A stretch of 6,931 nt of DNA, taken from contig USCW01000084.1 of assembly GCA_900553315.1 (NCBI GenBank), positions 1-6,931 on the forward strand, read 5' to 3'. How positions within the stretch are numbered: position 1 is the first letter of the stretch; every line of letters starts with the position of its first letter. Both the position numbers and the translations under genes were made by a program. The DNA comes from an uncultured Eubacteriales bacterium. Lineage in GTDB: Bacteria; Bacillota; Clostridia; Christensenellales; Aristaeellaceae. The notes below the pieces were generated by a model. It was given only the letters and a program-made list of their open reading frames with translations. It searched no databases and was not told where the DNA came from. Below are positions 6,185 through 6,931 of this stretch, in pieces.

Positions 6185-6865
6185 ATGGCGAAGGAAAAAC
6201 TGCCCGAGCTGCCCCGATGGGATGGGCCGCTGTCGCACCCCTTTTACAGCAAGGTCGTCAAGCGCATTTTGGATTTTGTGCTGGCGGTGATCCTGTTGAT
6301 TCCCGGCTGTGTGATCATGCTGCCGCTGGCGATCTGGGTGAAGCTGGATTCTCCCGGCCCAGTGATCTATAAGGCCGTGCGGGGCGGGTATCACAACAAG
6401 CCCTTTATGATCTATAAGTTCCGCTCCATGGTGGTGGACGCGGACAAGACGGGCGGCTGCACCGCGCTGAATGACAGCCGCGTGACCCGTGCGGGGCGGA
6501 TCATGCGCCGCCTGAAGCTGGATGAGCTGCCCCAATTGTTCAATATTGTGAAGGGCGACATGTCCTTCATCGGCCCCCGCCCGGAGCTGCTGCTCTATAC
6601 GACCCAGTACACGCCCGAGCAGCAATGTATTCTCTGGGTGCGTCCGGGCATTTCCGACCGTTCCAGCATTGTCTATATCAGTCAGGACGAGATCGTCGGT
6701 GAAGAAAACCCCGTCGAGAACTTTGAAAAGTACATTCTTCCCGAAAAGAACCGTCTTCGCGTTGAATATGCCAAGACCCAGTCCTTCCCCCTTGATCTCC
6801 GTCTCTTCTTCGAGACCATCACCAGCGTCTTCAAAAAGGCCGAGCGGGTGGCAAAGGAGGGGTGA
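6185..6865 (+). CDS. Polyprenyl-phosphate sugar-1-phosphate transferase (bacterial sugar transferase family)
   Basis: A 226-residue monotopic phosphoglycosyl transferase. Members move a sugar-1-phosphate from a UDP-sugar to undecaprenyl phosphate on the cytoplasmic face, the first membrane step of capsule, exopolysaccharide or glycoprotein glycan synthesis. Family marks in order: KRILDF at 26-31, a hydrophobic helix with prolines at about 32-52 expected to re-enter the membrane, DSPGPVIYK (55-63), FMIYKFRSM (74-82), the catalytic Asp-Glu pair D113-E114 in KLDELPQLFNIVKGDMSFIG, GPRPE at 130-134, and RPGISDRSS at 153-161. The C-terminal motif differs from the common GITGWAQVNGR form and belongs to the group with S-I-x-Y after it, so the donor sugar cannot be named. 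Length is normal for the small form, without an N-terminal multi-TM domain. It is transcribed alone from its own promoter, divergently from the CvpA operon, and is followed by a hairpin. No other glycan gene is in the window. Confidence 0.94.
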   Translation: MAKEKLPELPRWDGPLSHPFYSKVVKRILDFVLAVILLIPGCVIMLPLAIWVKLDSPGPVIYKAVRGGYHNKPFMIYKFRSMVVDADKTGGCTALNDSRVTRAGRIMRRLKLDELPQLFNIVKGDMSFIGPRPELLLYTTQYTPEQQCILWVRPGISDRSSIVYISQDEIVGEENPVENFEKYILPEKNRLRVEYAKTQSFPLDLRLFFETITSVFKKAERVAKEG

Positions 6866-6869
6866 CGGT

Positions 6870-6931
6870 GAGGGAGACTCTGGGGGAGAGGCCGCTTCTC
6901 TAAGAGAAGCGCCTCTCCCCCAGACCCCCTC
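6870..6931 (+). repeat. Palindromic 3'-end hairpin, right copy
   Basis: Five nt after the TGA of the sugar transferase, 6880-6900 pairs with 6904-6923 around a TAA loop: a 20-bp stem with a single extra C (6892). An outer GAGGG (6870-6874) can pair with CCCTC at the window end, extending the palindrome across the whole segment. No T-tract follows the stem; the next bases are ACCCCCTC, so it is not a textbook intrinsic terminator. It is the same family as the hairpin at 1-39 and holds the same position relative to its gene. It may terminate transcription, stabilise the 3' end, or be an interspersed palindromic repeat. Confidence 0.8.

Noticed and set aside
6134..6625. Minus-strand 163-codon frame opposite the sugar transferase
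   Set aside because: It is antisense to a gene with a complete set of family motifs, has biased His/Gln composition and no start signals.
1..6931. The window as a transposon or cassette bounded by the two terminal hairpins
   Set aside because: The hairpins are internal palindromes each placed after a stop codon; there is no transposase, no integrase and no target-site duplication visible. Their position at both edges may reflect how the window was cut.

Overview
The window is a GC-rich piece of bacterial chromosome. It most likely comes from a gut- or rumen-type Clostridia (Bacillota) lineage. The grounds are consensus AAGGAGG ribosome binding sites, sigma-A type promoters with 17-nt spacers, a CvpA protein paired with a one-TM beta-propeller protein of the DUF5711 type, and a secreted PT-rich/MBG-domain protein. 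There is no rRNA or other marker, so placement below class is not supported. I see no tRNA, CRISPR array, insertion sequence, integrase or phage gene.

Layout from left to right: (1) positions 1-39 hold a palindromic hairpin just after the stop of the first gene. (2) 43-3897 on the minus strand encodes a 1284-residue exported protein. It has a signal peptide, a 16-unit xPTE linker, a small Cys/His-rich module, three beta-solenoid-like repeats, an Fn3-like domain, two MBG/Ig-like domains and an unrecognised C-terminal region. (3) 3898-4049 is intergenic and contains an intrinsic terminator. (4) 4050-4757 on the minus strand is a four-helix CvpA-family membrane protein. (5) 4839-5990 on the minus strand is a single-pass membrane protein with an extracytoplasmic propeller-like domain; it lies upstream of the CvpA gene in a two-gene operon. 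(6) 5991-6184 is a divergent promoter region. (7) 6185-6865 on the plus strand is a small-form polyprenyl-phosphate sugar-1-phosphate transferase. (8) 6870-6931 holds a second copy of the hairpin family, again directly after a stop codon.

All four proteins act at the envelope. The transferase would start a lipid-linked glycan, the operon encodes two membrane proteins of poorly defined role, and the large protein is secreted. Nothing in the sequence shows that they form one pathway, and the transferase has no other glycan genes beside it here. The strongest unexplained signals are the pair of 3'-end hairpins, which differ by compensatory changes while keeping a bulged C at the same place, and the architecture of the large secreted protein, with its Cys/His module, internal triplication and orphan C-terminal region.
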